Source: Synechococcus sp. UW179A
Lineage (GTDB): Bacteria; Cyanobacteriota; Cyanobacteriia; PCC-6307; Cyanobiaceae
Direction of reading: 5' to 3'
DNA length: 64,000 bases
NCBI RefSeq assembly: GCF_900473965.1
Contig: NZ_UCNJ01000002.1
Span: forward strand, 235,354 to 299,353
Shown here: positions 44,448-56,026 of the stretch, piece by piece
Numbering within the stretch: position 1 is the stretch's first letter
How the letters are laid out: every line of letters begins with the position of its first letter
Notes under the pieces: model-generated
Seen by the model: only the letters and a program-made list of their open reading frames with translations
Databases searched by the model: none
Told to the model about the DNA's origin: nothing
Program-made: the position numbers and the translations under genes

Positions 44448-45521
44448 TCATGCGGTTGCATCTGTGCCTGGTGACTGATAAAGAGTCATGCAGTCAAAGG
44501 CAAAATCAGCACCACTTTGTTGAACAATGCCAGCGATGTCTAGGAAAATGGATTGCTGGATGTCGAGCCAGTCTTTCCATACGGTTGTTTTGGTGAAGCA
44601 ATACACCATCATGTTGATGGATGATGCATCCCATTCATTGAAGTTAACCAGGATACTCTGGCTTTGATCAATGTCTGGATGTTCCTGAAGGAGCTTGCGA
44701 ACTTCCTTAGTAATGCCGTTGATTTTGCCTAAATCTTCATAGCGTAAGCTGATATTCGCACGGATTCTACGGTTGTACATTTCACCTGGATTTTCGATCG
44801 GGTTCGTGGCAAATACGGAATTTGGGATATAAAGCGGCCTGCGGTCAAAAGTGCGAATTCGTGTGTAATACCAGCCGATGGATTCAACAGTTCCTTCGAG
44901 GCTATCGGCGTTGATCCAGTCGCCTTCACGGAATGGGCGGTTGAAAAACAGCATGAAGCCTGAGAGGAAGTTCTGGCTGATCTGTTGGGTCGCGAATGAG
45001 AGGCCGATTCCTGCGCCACCGAGCATGGTGGCGATGGCTCCCGATGGAACCCCAAAGGTCACCATTAGTGCTGCAGTGGCGACCAGCAGCACTGCAATGG
45101 TGAAGAGCCTGCTCATCACATTGATCAGCATGGATTCATCCTGTTGATCCTCGATCTGGATCCATCGCCTCACGGATGCAGAGCTCAGTACGGTCTGGCC
45201 GATGTTCATCACAGCCCAGGTGATGCTGGCAATCACCAGAGTTGTGGAGATTCTGTTCACTTCAGCTTGAGCGAGCAGTCCCAGTTCAAATGCCTCGTTG
45301 ACCTGATGGATGATCCAGCTGGCATACAGCGAGATGCCGAGGCCAAACAGCACAGGTCTGCGGAGTGCCGCCGCGAGATGGCTGCCCATGTTGCGGCCAT
45401 GGCGGCTCAGGAACTGAAGCAGAAGCCAGGCCCCCACAAGCGCCAGGGTGCCTACCAGCAATCCTGTATTGGTTTGCAGGAATTGCAGGTGGAACCTCAC
45501 TGCCGCATGCGGCTCAGCCAT
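44448..45521 (-). CDS. MscS-family channel, second subtype (unpaired)
   Basis: A 357-aa product of a different MscS subtype: MLGGAGIGLSFATQQISQNF, SGFMLFFNRPFREGDWI, and YIPNSVFATNPIENPG. It lies 26 nt downstream of the pair C channel and is not preceded by a binding protein. It is probably cotranscribed with pair C. Confidence 0.9.
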   Translation of the reverse strand: MAEPHAAVRFHLQFLQTNTGLLVGTLALVGAWLLLQFLSRHGRNMGSHLAAALRRPVLFGLGISLYASWIIHQVNEAFELGLLAQAEVNRISTTLVIASITWAVMNIGQTVLSSASVRRWIQIEDQQDESMLINVMSRLFTIAVLLVATAALMVTFGVPSGAIATMLGGAGIGLSFATQQISQNFLSGFMLFFNRPFREGDWINADSLEGTVESIGWYYTRIRTFDRRPLYIPNSVFATNPIENPGEMYNRRIRANISLRYEDLGKINGITKEVRKLLQEHPDIDQSQSILVNFNEWDASSINMMVYCFTKTTVWKDWLDIQQSIFLDIAGIVQQSGADFAFDCMTLYQSPGTDATA

Positions 45522-45547
45522 GAGACTCGTGTGTCGCAGTCGCGAAC

Positions 45548-46930
45548 CTAGCTCATGTGGTCTGTGGCTCCCGGTTCAATCACCTGCTCGGCTTGTAGCT
45601 GCGGCGTGAGGCTTTTGCCTGTGCTGGGAGGCCACTCCATCGGGTAGATCTGGCGCTGAGGGAAGGGAATGGTGATGTTGTCTTTCTCGAAGCGCTTCCA
45701 AATCGCGCGACGAAGATCACTGCCCACGTTGAATGCATCGAGAGGGTCTGCAACCCAGAACGACACCTTGTACATGATTGAGGATTCTGCAAACTCCATC
45801 ACAAATGCCGCTGGTGGTGGATATTTCTTCACTTTGGAATGCTCTGCAGCAATCTCCAGCAGGATGTCGATGATCTTGTCTGGGTCGTGTTGGTAGGCAG
45901 CGGCAACCAACAGGCTGTCGCGCCTTGAGGTTTCTGTTGCTGTGTAAGAGGCGGCCTCCTGGGTGAAGAAGTTCTGATTAGGAATCAGCAGTTCGGCGCC
46001 ATCACGTCCTCGTCTTAGCTGTGTGGCGCGCAGACCCAGTTTTCGCACGGTGCATGGATCACCGTTGATCATCAGGATCTCTCCAGGTCGGACTGATCCT
46101 TCGAACAGCAGCCAGATGCTGCTGATGAAGTTGGAGATAATTTCCTTGGTGCCGAAACCAATCCCCACTGACAAGCCACCTGCGATTGCTACGAAGGCGT
46201 TTCCGTTAATGCCGATGTAATAGGCCACGCCGATAATGCCGATTCCGATCACGCTGTAGCGGAATAGCAACTCAAGGCCGCGTTGATTGCGTTTCTGCAC
46301 TCCGAAGATCACACCGCTAAGCCAGGCCATCAGTGCCGCCGGCCTGGAGGCAATGGTCACGATGAGGTAGATCGCCACGATGGCGGTGTACATCTTGCCG
46401 AGAGTGATCTCAACTCCAAAGAGATTGGCAACTCCAATCCTCGAAAGGTTTTCCCGACTACCCAGCAGGCTTAGCAGCGACAACGTGGCTGTGAACACAT
46501 AGATGGGTTTGAACAGGGTGGTCTCCACTTCTCCGATCGGGAAGCGGGGATTGGTTTTTTCCACCAATGTTTTCAAGGGCGTGAACAGATTCCAGCCCAG
46601 CCAGAGCAGTCCGAAGTAACGCAGCAGACCGTAGGGAACCTGGATCAGTGCGAAGACCCCTGCCATCAGCAGCACCACGGCGGGTCCCAGCAAGACGCGG
46701 ATTGAATCGGGCAAGCGTTGATGCAGGCCTGCTCGGTTGAGCAGGCGCTGGAGGCGTTGGTTGCGCTTGAGAAGGATGCTGCGAGTGCGCGCAATCAGAA
46801 GCACGATCAACACCAATATCAATTGGATGAGAACAGGCCAGCGCTGCACAAATGACAGCCAGCTGAGCATCTCAACCAGGATGTCTCCAGGCGCCACCGT
46901 GATCAGCAGATCGGAGAGGGTGGTAGTCAT
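45548..46930 (-). CDS. MscS-family channel, pair C
   Basis: A 460-aa product, channel core VGIGFGTKEIISNFISSIWL, GSVRPGEILMINGDPC, LLIPNQNFF. Closest to the pair A channel by eye. Coupled to its binding lipoprotein by a 4-nt ATGA overlap at 46927-46930. N-terminal hydrophobic segments include VLIQLILVLIVLLIARTRSI. Confidence 0.92.
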   Translation of the reverse strand: MTTTLSDLLITVAPGDILVEMLSWLSFVQRWPVLIQLILVLIVLLIARTRSILLKRNQRLQRLLNRAGLHQRLPDSIRVLLGPAVVLLMAGVFALIQVPYGLLRYFGLLWLGWNLFTPLKTLVEKTNPRFPIGEVETTLFKPIYVFTATLSLLSLLGSRENLSRIGVANLFGVEITLGKMYTAIVAIYLIVTIASRPAALMAWLSGVIFGVQKRNQRGLELLFRYSVIGIGIIGVAYYIGINGNAFVAIAGGLSVGIGFGTKEIISNFISSIWLLFEGSVRPGEILMINGDPCTVRKLGLRATQLRRGRDGAELLIPNQNFFTQEAASYTATETSRRDSLLVAAAYQHDPDKIIDILLEIAAEHSKVKKYPPPAAFVMEFAESSIMYKVSFWVADPLDAFNVGSDLRRAIWKRFEKDNITIPFPQRQIYPMEWPPSTGKSLTPQLQAEQVIEPGATDHMS

Positions 46931-48195
46931 GAGGATTGGCTCAAAACGGTCTGCAGTCGCTCAGCTGCCTTGGCGGGAGTTTTCGCCCCAAAGATCACAT
47001 CATTGAGGACCTGTTGGATGGCTCGAGCGAGTTTTGGCTGGGCATCGATGGCACCAACAATTTCGTCGCCAATTTGAATTTCTTCCTTGCCTTTGAATAA
47101 GTAGAGGTTCTCGATTCCAGGGATTTGGCGGTTGATAATCGTGGCGGCTGCGGGATTCACTGGGTAGTTGGTGCGGTAGCGCAGTGACCAGGTCTTCTGC
47201 GCCCATGGTTGAACGATGAACTGCATCAGTTCTTCGGCGGTTTCCCGCTGGCGCGTACTGGAGTTGCGGCCCAGTCCCCACACCTGGAGTTTGGTGATGG
47301 GCATGGCAGGGGCTGCGGGTCCAGCCGGCAATGAGGCAACGCCGAGATTGTCTTTCAAGGCTTCTCTCAGTTGGGGTAACTGTGAGGTCCAGCAGCTGAT
47401 CCAGTGGAGTTTTCCACCAATCAGCTGCTTGCGCAGTGTGGCCTGATCCCTCCAGAACATCACGTTCTGCTGATAGCTGGCGTCCCGCAGCCAGCTCAGC
47501 CAGCTGACCAATCGCTGGGTTTGTTGTGCAGTGGGTTGTTTGCCGCGCAGGGAATTCACCAGTGCGCCGCCGGCCTTGAATCCGCTCATGCTCCAATAGA
47601 GGTCTTCAAAGTTCTGGGTGATGCCAAACACCTGCCCTGCGCTGCTCTGTTTGGACATGAGTGCCAGCGTTGCTGGCGGCTCCTTGAGTTTGCGTTTGTC
47701 GTAACAGGCGAGCTGGATGTACTGGGAGACCGGAAGACCTGTGATTTCTCCACGAGAATTGGTGACGCGTTGCAGCAGGCCTGGTGCGATGGCGTTGCGT
47801 TGCTCTGGCGTGATGGGCACTGGGTCCAGCAGATTTGCGACGGAGAGTTCCTGGATTACGCGGGCATCGCCCATCACAAGATCCGGCCCAAGTCCGCTGA
47901 AGGTCTGGCGTTCCAGTTCAGATTCAACCGCCGCTTCTGAATAGAGAGCGGGTTGGATGCGCAGCCCTGGAACTACATCCCAAAGATTGTTTTGAAAACT
48001 GCGCAGACGCTGACGGTCCCTGGAACTGTCAGCTGGGGTGACTTTTTCATTGGTCGGCAGGATGCGGGCCACACGCAGCAATTTGATCGGGGTTCGACCG
48101 TTGCTGCTGCAGGCGCTCAGCAGCCCAGCTGTGCAGAGAAGACCAACTAGCAGCAGGCCATGACGGACTGGTGGTCCTGAGAGGGGAAGGGTCAT
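46927..48195 (-). CDS. Solute-binding lipoprotein, pair C
   Basis: A 422-aa product, signal LLLVGLLCTAGLLSAC with lipobox LLSAC. Common blocks: GLGPDLVMGDARVIQELS, IQLACYDKRKLKEPPATLAL and LHWISCWTSQLPQL, the Cys motif of this set. Followed with 4-nt overlap by the pair C channel and then the second-subtype channel. No transport ATPase nearby. Confidence 0.88.
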   Translation of the reverse strand: MTLPLSGPPVRHGLLLVGLLCTAGLLSACSSNGRTPIKLLRVARILPTNEKVTPADSSRDRQRLRSFQNNLWDVVPGLRIQPALYSEAAVESELERQTFSGLGPDLVMGDARVIQELSVANLLDPVPITPEQRNAIAPGLLQRVTNSRGEITGLPVSQYIQLACYDKRKLKEPPATLALMSKQSSAGQVFGITQNFEDLYWSMSGFKAGGALVNSLRGKQPTAQQTQRLVSWLSWLRDASYQQNVMFWRDQATLRKQLIGGKLHWISCWTSQLPQLREALKDNLGVASLPAGPAAPAMPITKLQVWGLGRNSSTRQRETAEELMQFIVQPWAQKTWSLRYRTNYPVNPAAATIINRQIPGIENLYLFKGKEEIQIGDEIVGAIDAQPKLARAIQQVLNDVIFGAKTPAKAAERLQTVLSQSS

Positions 48196-48419
48196 GAGCC
48201 GTTCATTTCACCGGTCGGTTTCGGATTAAACGGGGTGGAATTGCTTCAGCCGGCCAGAAACTCATCAATCAGTTGACTGGTATCTCGCTCATTACCACGA
48301 CGCTAGAGCCTGATAAGGATTTGGTCAGGGTTCTGATCTCATCAGCGGCCTATCTCTCGCTGTTGCAGTTGCGTTGTTGTTGTGGTCCATGGAACGGTGA
48401 TGGCACCGATGGATGAAGG

Positions 48420-49061
48420 ATGGACGCGATTGCTCATCTGATTGACACCGAAGCGGTGTTGGCATGGCTGGAGTCGCCCATAGGAGTCCTGCTGTTTGTG
48501 CCCCTTTACGCCATCTGGGTGACCCTGCTGCTGCCAGGGATCTGGGCTTCGATGCTGGCTGGTGCACTGTATGGACCCTGGTGGGGCAGCCTAATCGTGT
48601 TTGCCGGGGCAACCCTTGGCGCCGAGGCCGCGTTTCTGCTGGGCAGGCACTGGCTCAGGGGTTGGGCGCAGCAGCGTCTTAGCCGTTTTCCCAAGCTGCT
48701 GGCGATTGAGAAGGCCGTTAGTCGGGAGGGGTTTCGCTTGGTGTTGCTGACGCGTCTCTCACCAGCCTTCCCGTTCTCTTTGCTGAACCTGGCCTATGGA
48801 CTGAGTGAGGTGAGTCTGCGGGATTACAACTTCGGCTTGATTGGGATCATTCCTGGAACGATTTTGTTCTGCGCTCTGGGTGCTCTGGCCGGCAGTGCTG
48901 CCAGATTTGGCGAAGTGTTGGCCGGAGAGACCTCCGCGCAGGCCTGGGTGCTTCGGGTCGTAGGAGTGCTGGCCACGGTGGGAGTGGTCTGGCTGGTGGG
49001 ACGTTCCGCGCGCAAAGCCCTACAGGAAGCAGGCGCTGATGCTCAGGATTCTGAGCTCTGA
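48420..49061 (+). CDS. TVP38/TMEM64 (DedA-related) membrane protein
   Basis: A 213-aa multi-span protein. The SNARE-associated core is LLTRLSPAFPFSLLNLAYGL plus LRDYNFGLIGIIPGTILFC. Family members handle membrane lipid balance; the specific role is unknown. Its 3' end overlaps a small minus-strand gene by 19 nt. Confidence 0.88.
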   Translation: MDAIAHLIDTEAVLAWLESPIGVLLFVPLYAIWVTLLLPGIWASMLAGALYGPWWGSLIVFAGATLGAEAAFLLGRHWLRGWAQQRLSRFPKLLAIEKAVSREGFRLVLLTRLSPAFPFSLLNLAYGLSEVSLRDYNFGLIGIIPGTILFCALGALAGSAARFGEVLAGETSAQAWVLRVVGVLATVGVVWLVGRSARKALQEAGADAQDSEL

Positions 49062-49231
49062 TCAGGATTAGGCAGGCGCCAGTCACGCGCAGCGGCGATC
49101 ACAACAAACCAACCCAGCCTGGCTTTGGCTGTGAAGCCACTGCGGTTGCTGAGATCGGCATATTTGGCCCGACCGCACTCCGTTTTGATCCATCTGAAGA
49201 TGGGCGGTTGATCTCTCTCTTGGTTGTTCAT
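49043..49231 (-). CDS. Small hypothetical protein (62 aa)
   Basis: MNNQERDQPPIFRWIKTECG ends DWRLPNPDQSSES. It starts at the overlap with the DUF389 gene stop (4 nt), which suggests coupling, and overlaps the end of the TVP38-like gene on the other strand. No family. Confidence 0.45.
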   Translation of the reverse strand: MNNQERDQPPIFRWIKTECGRAKYADLSNRSGFTAKARLGWFVVIAAARDWRLPNPDQSSES

Positions 49232-50355
49232 TGCGAAGCCGGAAGTGCTGAGGTGTCGCTGAATTTGTTGATCTGATTGGGAATCACGCTGATCGTGATC
49301 TTGATGTCATCAAGCTGGAATTCCTGTTTCGCATTGCTCATAAGGGTCTCGGAGATCTCATTGGCCAGGTCTTCGTTGAGAACCCCCCTCGGTGCGCTCA
49401 AGACAAGATCCACGCTGGCCTTGTTGTTGAGCACCCGAACATTGCTGAACAGCAGTCGCACCCTTTGCCACAAATAGGCGTTCTTGCTGGTGATCTTGAG
49501 CTGATTGACCTGACCTGCCTTAAAGGTGTCGAACCTGCTGACGATCTTCTGCTTGACATTGAAGTCATGCAGAGCCGAAGACAGGGGAATGCACAACAGT
49601 CCCAGCAGAGCCAGCCATAACAGCAGATTGCGCCAGCACTGAACGACGCTGCCGTAACGCTGCACGAGGAAGATGAAAAGGCTTGCCACCGTGATCCCAA
49701 TCAGATTGACCAGAAACAGCAAGAAGGAGCCTTCGGAGATCTGATTGGTGATGCCGGCCACCGTGCCGCGACCAAATACGGCCACCACCTCATTACCCAT
49801 GCTCAGGCCGATGCCACAGACGCACAGTGGTGGAACCAGAGCCACCGCGATGGCGACGCCGGCCAGGGAATTGGACAGCCGTTCGCGGGTCATGCTGAAG
49901 GATCCGGCGACAGCGGCCGCCACCGCCACTCCCAGATCAATCAGATTGGGCGCTGTGCGAGACGTCATCTCGCGATTCACCTCACTCACATCCAGCAGTG
50001 ACGCCAGCAGTGCTGCGGTGGCAACCACGGTGATCACACCAATCACCACCGTCAGCAGCGAGCGTTTCGCCAGCTTGTTGTTGCTGATGGAGAGAGCAAA
50101 CGCCAGGCTGAGGATCGGATCCATCAGTGGCGCCACGATCATGGCTCCGATCACGACTGCCGGGCTGTTGGAGATCAGTCCCAGAGTGGCAATCACCGCT
50201 GCGCACAGCAGCAGCACGAAAAAACCAAGTGAGGGCTTGGATGATGCGATTCGGGCCTGATAAAGCTCCTTGCGTGGTATCCGGTTCTCGAGGTTGATCT
50301 GCCATTCGCCGGACAGATTGTTCAGAACGCTTCGAAGGGGAGATGCAGAGTCCAC
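49228..50355 (-). CDS. DUF389 membrane protein
   Basis: A 375-aa product, GTG start. The DUF389 (TIGR00341-type) core is SNSPAVVIGAMIVAPLMDPI followed by about six helices, with SFSMTRERLSNSLAGVAIAV and ALVPPLCVCGIGL. The C-terminal ~100 residues are soluble. Function unknown; common in cyanobacteria. Confidence 0.9.
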   Translation of the reverse strand: MDSASPLRSVLNNLSGEWQINLENRIPRKELYQARIASSKPSLGFFVLLLCAAVIATLGLISNSPAVVIGAMIVAPLMDPILSLAFALSISNNKLAKRSLLTVVIGVITVVATAALLASLLDVSEVNREMTSRTAPNLIDLGVAVAAAVAGSFSMTRERLSNSLAGVAIAVALVPPLCVCGIGLSMGNEVVAVFGRGTVAGITNQISEGSFLLFLVNLIGITVASLFIFLVQRYGSVVQCWRNLLLWLALLGLLCIPLSSALHDFNVKQKIVSRFDTFKAGQVNQLKITSKNAYLWQRVRLLFSNVRVLNNKASVDLVLSAPRGVLNEDLANEISETLMSNAKQEFQLDDIKITISVIPNQINKFSDTSALPASQ

Positions 50356-50488
50356 TTGGTTTGGATGCTGGACATGAATGCTTGTTCAGTCTCTGCCATC
50401 ACTTCAAACGAGAAGATGCATCAGGCACGAGACGGATCTCTGCGTCATCCCTTCGTCGAAAAGCTCCAAGACTGGCTGGCCAGGCTTT

Positions 50489-52597
<2,109 letters not shown>

Positions 52598-53017
52598 TCA
52601 ACTCTTGATGGTGGCGATGCGTTCGATTTTCCAGGTGTCTTCCACCTTGGTGAAGGTGAAGTCGAGGGGCATCTCCTCTTTGTTTTCTGCGATCAGCTTC
52701 ACGGTGAGGATCATGCTTCCTTCCTGCAGCCGTGGTCGGCCCGATTTGAGGTTGCGAAAGCGATTGAGCTTCAGACCTGCGAGGAAGCGGATGAACTGCT
52801 GTCGATTGACATGCTGCCTGTAGGCCTTGGTGGTGAGCAGATAGGCCGCATCCACTCGGCCTGCTGCCACCTGTGTGAAAAATTGCTTGATCAGCGGATT
52901 GATGCCGCGGGCGCTGAGCACCAGCTTCACGGCGGTGATCGTCCAATAAAGAAGCAGGGCTCCACCCCCGGCCAGCAGGGCCTTGCTCCCGATCTCCCGC
53001 ACCAGACCCAGATCCAT
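52598..53017 (-). CDS. Conserved-type hypothetical with one membrane helix
   Basis: About 139 aa from ATG 53017 (MDLGLVREIGSKALLAGGGA). One N-terminal helix (ALLAGGGALLLYWTITAVKL) precedes a domain with QVAAGRVDAAYLLTTKAYRQ and KVEDTWKIERIAT, like the NTF2-type DUF4864-like domains. It stops 12 nt before ligA and is probably read with it. Confidence 0.72.
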   Translation of the reverse strand: MDLGLVREIGSKALLAGGGALLLYWTITAVKLVLSARGINPLIKQFFTQVAAGRVDAAYLLTTKAYRQHVNRQQFIRFLAGLKLNRFRNLKSGRPRLQEGSMILTVKLIAENKEEMPLDFTFTKVEDTWKIERIATIKS

Positions 53018-53109
53018 CAGCTGTTTCCAAGTGAGTGAAGAGTCTGACTGACGGACCGCGAGATGGAGGCAGACTGGGCCGACGTCATTGTTCAAGTCCT
53101 ACGCCATTC

Positions 53110-53658
53110 ATGCCGCTCGAGCCACTGCTCCCTTTGTTTCATCGCCTGAACCGGGAGCATTTCGAGGGAGCCCTCTGCCGAGGACATCAACCACTGCTTG
53201 CGTTGCGTTGGAGTGATGGCCGCCTGCGTCGAACGGCTGGTCTCTACCGACGAGGGCCTGCGGTGGCACCACCGTTCGGCCGTGAAATTGTTCTATCTAA
53301 GCCGTTGCTGGATCCTCTGCCGAGAGAGGCCACCGAAAGCACCCTTTGTCACGAGATGATCCATGCCTGGGTGGATTTGGTGTTGAAGCGTGAGGAGGGT
53401 CACGGACCCTGCTTTCGGCAGCGCATGGAGGCCATCAACGCGGCTCAGAAACGTTTCGAAGTGAGCGTTCGCCATCGTTTTCCCGTGCCACAGAGTTCCC
53501 CGCGTTGGATCGCGATCTGTCCTCGCTGCGGACGCCAAACTCCCTATCGCCGCAGGATGAGTCAAGCGGCCTGTCGATTGTGCTGCGATCGGCATCATGG
53601 GGGTCGCTGGAATGCCAGTTGTCTGCTTCGCTACGAACCAGCAACGGAGGACAGCTGA
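53110..53658 (+). CDS. SprT-like zinc metalloprotease domain protein
   Basis: About 182 aa from ATG 53110. The zinc motif is STLCHEMIHAWVDLV and the zinc ribbon is CPRCGRQTPYRR with CRLCCDRH. SprT/Spartan proteins cut DNA-protein crosslinks, but bacterial ones are poorly studied. An upstream start at 53035 exists but would add untypical residues. A 31-aa frame follows at 5 nt. Confidence 0.85.
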   Translation: MPLEPLLPLFHRLNREHFEGALCRGHQPLLALRWSDGRLRRTAGLYRRGPAVAPPFGREIVLSKPLLDPLPREATESTLCHEMIHAWVDLVLKREEGHGPCFRQRMEAINAAQKRFEVSVRHRFPVPQSSPRWIAICPRCGRQTPYRRRMSQAACRLCCDRHHGGRWNASCLLRYEPATEDS

Positions 53659-53663
53659 GCGGG

Positions 53664-53759
53664 ATGGAGGTTTTTCTCTGGGTGTTGGAAGCAGGTGGTG
53701 TTTCGATCGTCTTGATTGGTCTGCAACGGGAACGTTGGTTGCAGCACAGACGTCGGTAA
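53664..53759 (+). CDS. Very small hydrophobic peptide (31 aa)
   Basis: MEVFLWVLEAGGVSIVLIGL with a basic tail (RERWLQHRRR). One membrane helix, positive-inside. It sits 5 nt after the SprT-like stop and 9 nt before the next start, so it fits the operon. Confidence 0.45.
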   Translation: MEVFLWVLEAGGVSIVLIGLQRERWLQHRRR

Positions 53760-53768
53760 CGTCAGGTT

Positions 53769-54320
53769 ATGGATTCACGTCGACAACGCTCGCAGCGCAG
53801 TCCTGACCCTTTGGACCGGCGGCTTGACCGCTGGTTGGACACCGGACGTCAGCTTGTGGATGGTGTTGCCGGAGCCAGACCAGGACGACGCGGTCATGAC
53901 CGTGTGGATGGAGCTTCCAGATTGGATGCAATGGGTCGTTGGGTCGGTGACCGAATCGACTGGCTGCTGGATGAGGAGGATGACTGGCGTGAGCTGTCTG
54001 AGCGGCCACAGAGTTTTCAGTCCGCACGGCCTGCGCGTGGCGACGTCTCAACACCAGTGGAACGATCATCGCCTTCACGACGTAAACGTCCACTCCAGGC
54101 TCTCTCCCGTCGTCAGCCGGTTTTGCCTCCGCCAGTGGCTTCAACATCGACTCTGAGGTCGTCCGATAAGGATGATGTTTGGCCGGAAGACGATAGTTTC
54201 CGGGTGGAACGTTGGAAGCGGACAGCCAGTCGTGATGCCGAGGCGGACCCTGGCTCTTCGTCAACCTCTCGGGCGTCGTCCCGCCGACCCTTGCCGCGTT
54301 CCAGTCGCCGACGCGATTGA
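53769..54320 (+). CDS. Basic, low-complexity hypothetical protein (183 aa)
   Basis: MDSRRQRSQRSPDPLDRRLD, then WVGDRIDWLLDEEDDWRELS, and a Ser/Arg/Pro-rich C-terminal half ending RRPLPRSSRRRD. Likely disordered and nucleic-acid-binding in character. A 187-aa antisense frame overlaps it completely; this strand is preferred because of the ordered N-terminal half and the operon direction. Confidence 0.65.
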   Translation: MDSRRQRSQRSPDPLDRRLDRWLDTGRQLVDGVAGARPGRRGHDRVDGASRLDAMGRWVGDRIDWLLDEEDDWRELSERPQSFQSARPARGDVSTPVERSSPSRRKRPLQALSRRQPVLPPPVASTSTLRSSDKDDVWPEDDSFRVERWKRTASRDAEADPGSSSTSRASSRRPLPRSSRRRD

Positions 54321-54364
54321 GCGACAGCATTTCTACTTATGATTGGATTCGTTGCATCAACAAC

Positions 54365-54886
54365 ATGAGCAATCTTGTGGTGATTGGTTTCCCCAAGGTT
54401 GAGGAAGCTGAGCAGGTTCGTCTTGAGCTGGTTGCGATCCAGGAAGAGCATCTGATCACCCTCGAGGACGCTGTGGTTCTCGAACATGGCAGTGACGGTC
54501 ACGTGCATCTTCGTCAGGCCATCAACATGACTGCCGCAGGTGCCATGGGCGGAAGCTTCTGGGGACTGCTGATTGGACTGATCTTCGCCAACCCGCTGCT
54601 TGGCGTGGCAGCTGGTGCCAGTGCCGGTGCTGCTTCGGGAGCCCTCAGCGACATTGGGATTAATGACAAGTTCCTCAAGGAGCTCACCGAAACCCTGCCG
54701 CAGGGAAGTGCAGCACTGGCTTTGCTTGTGCGGGACTCAACGCCTGATCGTGTGATTGAGCGCTTGCGTCGTCATCTGCCCAATGCCCGCTTGATTCATA
54801 CCAGCCTCAGTCATACGGATGAGGAGAAGCTCAAGCAACAGCTCGAGCAGGCCCGTAAGCAAGCCGAAGCACTGCGGATGGCCTGA
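54365..54886 (+). CDS. DUF1269-type membrane protein
   Basis: About 173 aa from ATG 54365 (MSNLVVIGFPKVEEAEQVRL). The glycine-rich segment AGAMGGSFWGLLIGLIFANP with PLLGVAAGASAGAASGAL is the DUF1269 hallmark; a coiled coil (EEKLKQQLEQARKQAEAL) ends the protein. Function unknown. Confidence 0.87.
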   Translation: MSNLVVIGFPKVEEAEQVRLELVAIQEEHLITLEDAVVLEHGSDGHVHLRQAINMTAAGAMGGSFWGLLIGLIFANPLLGVAAGASAGAASGALSDIGINDKFLKELTETLPQGSAALALLVRDSTPDRVIERLRRHLPNARLIHTSLSHTDEEKLKQQLEQARKQAEALRMA

Positions 54887-54896
54887 CCTGATTTGC

Positions 54897-55328
54897 TCAG
54901 TGCCGGTTGCTCAACGGCCGGCACACCTGATAGCGACATCCCCGCCGGCTCAGCTGGCGGTTCACGTCTTCCACCAGATCGGCTGGTAGCTCTTCGGCCA
55001 TCTGATCCGCTGTGGTGGTGATCGACGGGGAGCCGGCATTCATGGCTTCGAGCAGATCTGTCCATTGGCCGATGTGCTGAGAGCGGGACACCGGCCGGTA
55101 GCCCTGTCGCTCCAGCAACTTTGCGCAGAGATCAGCGTTCCAGAGCACCGAACGTCCACTCATGTGTGGTGTGCGTTGATCAACCGCACCCGCTACGAGC
55201 GCCGCGTCTGTGGGGCGCCCATGCCTATCCCGCCATCCTTGATGTTCGAGGGCTCGTCCGCAGTGGAACGAGGAGATGCCGAAGTTGCGGCCCAGATCGT
55301 TGAGGGTTGCCCAGGTGGAAGTCGCCAT
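54897..55328 (-). CDS. Conserved-type hypothetical protein (143 aa)
   Basis: MATSTWATLNDLGRNFGISS resembles a small DNA-binding or winged-helix start, but the rest (DLVEDVNRQLSRRGCRYQVC) gives no match I can name. Well-formed frame; it ends 10 nt from the DUF1269 stop. Confidence 0.68.
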   Translation of the reverse strand: MATSTWATLNDLGRNFGISSFHCGRALEHQGWRDRHGRPTDAALVAGAVDQRTPHMSGRSVLWNADLCAKLLERQGYRPVSRSQHIGQWTDLLEAMNAGSPSITTTADQMAEELPADLVEDVNRQLSRRGCRYQVCRPLSNRH

Positions 55329-55415
55329 GGAACCATTGCCGATGTGGCCATGATTGCTTCAGCACAAGAGTCGGCAAGTTGTCAAGTGAAAATCCGCATC
55401 AAACGCTGATTTTCT

Positions 55416-56021
55416 TCATGACGTTGCATGAAGCGGTCGTCGTGGTGCTTCACCCAGCCAGCGTTCGAGAGCTGGGCTGAATACTTCACGGATCACGGTG
55501 AGCTCCCTGCCCTGGCGGAAGAAGCGGTAGTGGCGGCTCCAGAACGGCCCTCGTTCGCCAAACCCTTGCTCCAGCCAAGGTTCTGTGACCAGTGCCAATC
55601 CATCTACTTCACGGAACAGTTCGGAACGCCCCTGGGTGAGGCTGAGCCAGATCGGCTGTTCTCGATTGCTCAGATTCCGCTCTGCTTCATCCTGGTTCCA
55701 CCAGCTTTCGGCCCAGGCCAGCGTGGTTTCGCCACAGTTCAGCCAGACCTGGCGGCGAAGCAGGGGCGGCTCCAGTTCCTGAACCTCCGCTGGCCGTGGT
55801 CCGCCTGTTGCAGCATTGCTGAGGCTGGCGTCCGCGTCCATCGCGATCAGACGCACTTGCACGCTGTGACCAGTGAGCAAGCGTAGGTGTCTGGTGGGAC
55901 TGCCATCTCCCAGCAGCATCAGTCGCCACGGGCCTGGCAGCCAGCCTGGTTCTTCTCCCGCCAGCACGGAGGATGTGGGGGCTTCCCACAGCACGGAAGG
56001 AGAAGGGATCAGGGAGCTCAC
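55416..56021 (-). CDS. Chorismate lyase-like protein
   Basis: A 201-aa product, GTG start, with PWRLMLLGDGSPTRHLRLLT, LRRQVWLNCGETTLAWAESW and the C-terminal RELTVIREVFSP. This is the DUF98/UbiC-like chorismate pyruvate-lyase family, which yields 4-hydroxybenzoate in quinone synthesis (Ycf21-type in plastids). It is 5 nt after the PilP-like gene. Confidence 0.82.
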   Translation of the reverse strand: MSSLIPSPSVLWEAPTSSVLAGEEPGWLPGPWRLMLLGDGSPTRHLRLLTGHSVQVRLIAMDADASLSNAATGGPRPAEVQELEPPLLRRQVWLNCGETTLAWAESWWNQDEAERNLSNREQPIWLSLTQGRSELFREVDGLALVTEPWLEQGFGERGPFWSRHYRFFRQGRELTVIREVFSPALERWLGEAPRRPLHATS

Positions 56022-56026
56022 AGTGT

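Noticed and set aside
53767..54330. 187-aa minus-strand frame
   Set aside because: Covers the plus-strand 183-aa gene exactly. The plus frame fits the operon and has a structured N-terminus; the minus frame has no domain.
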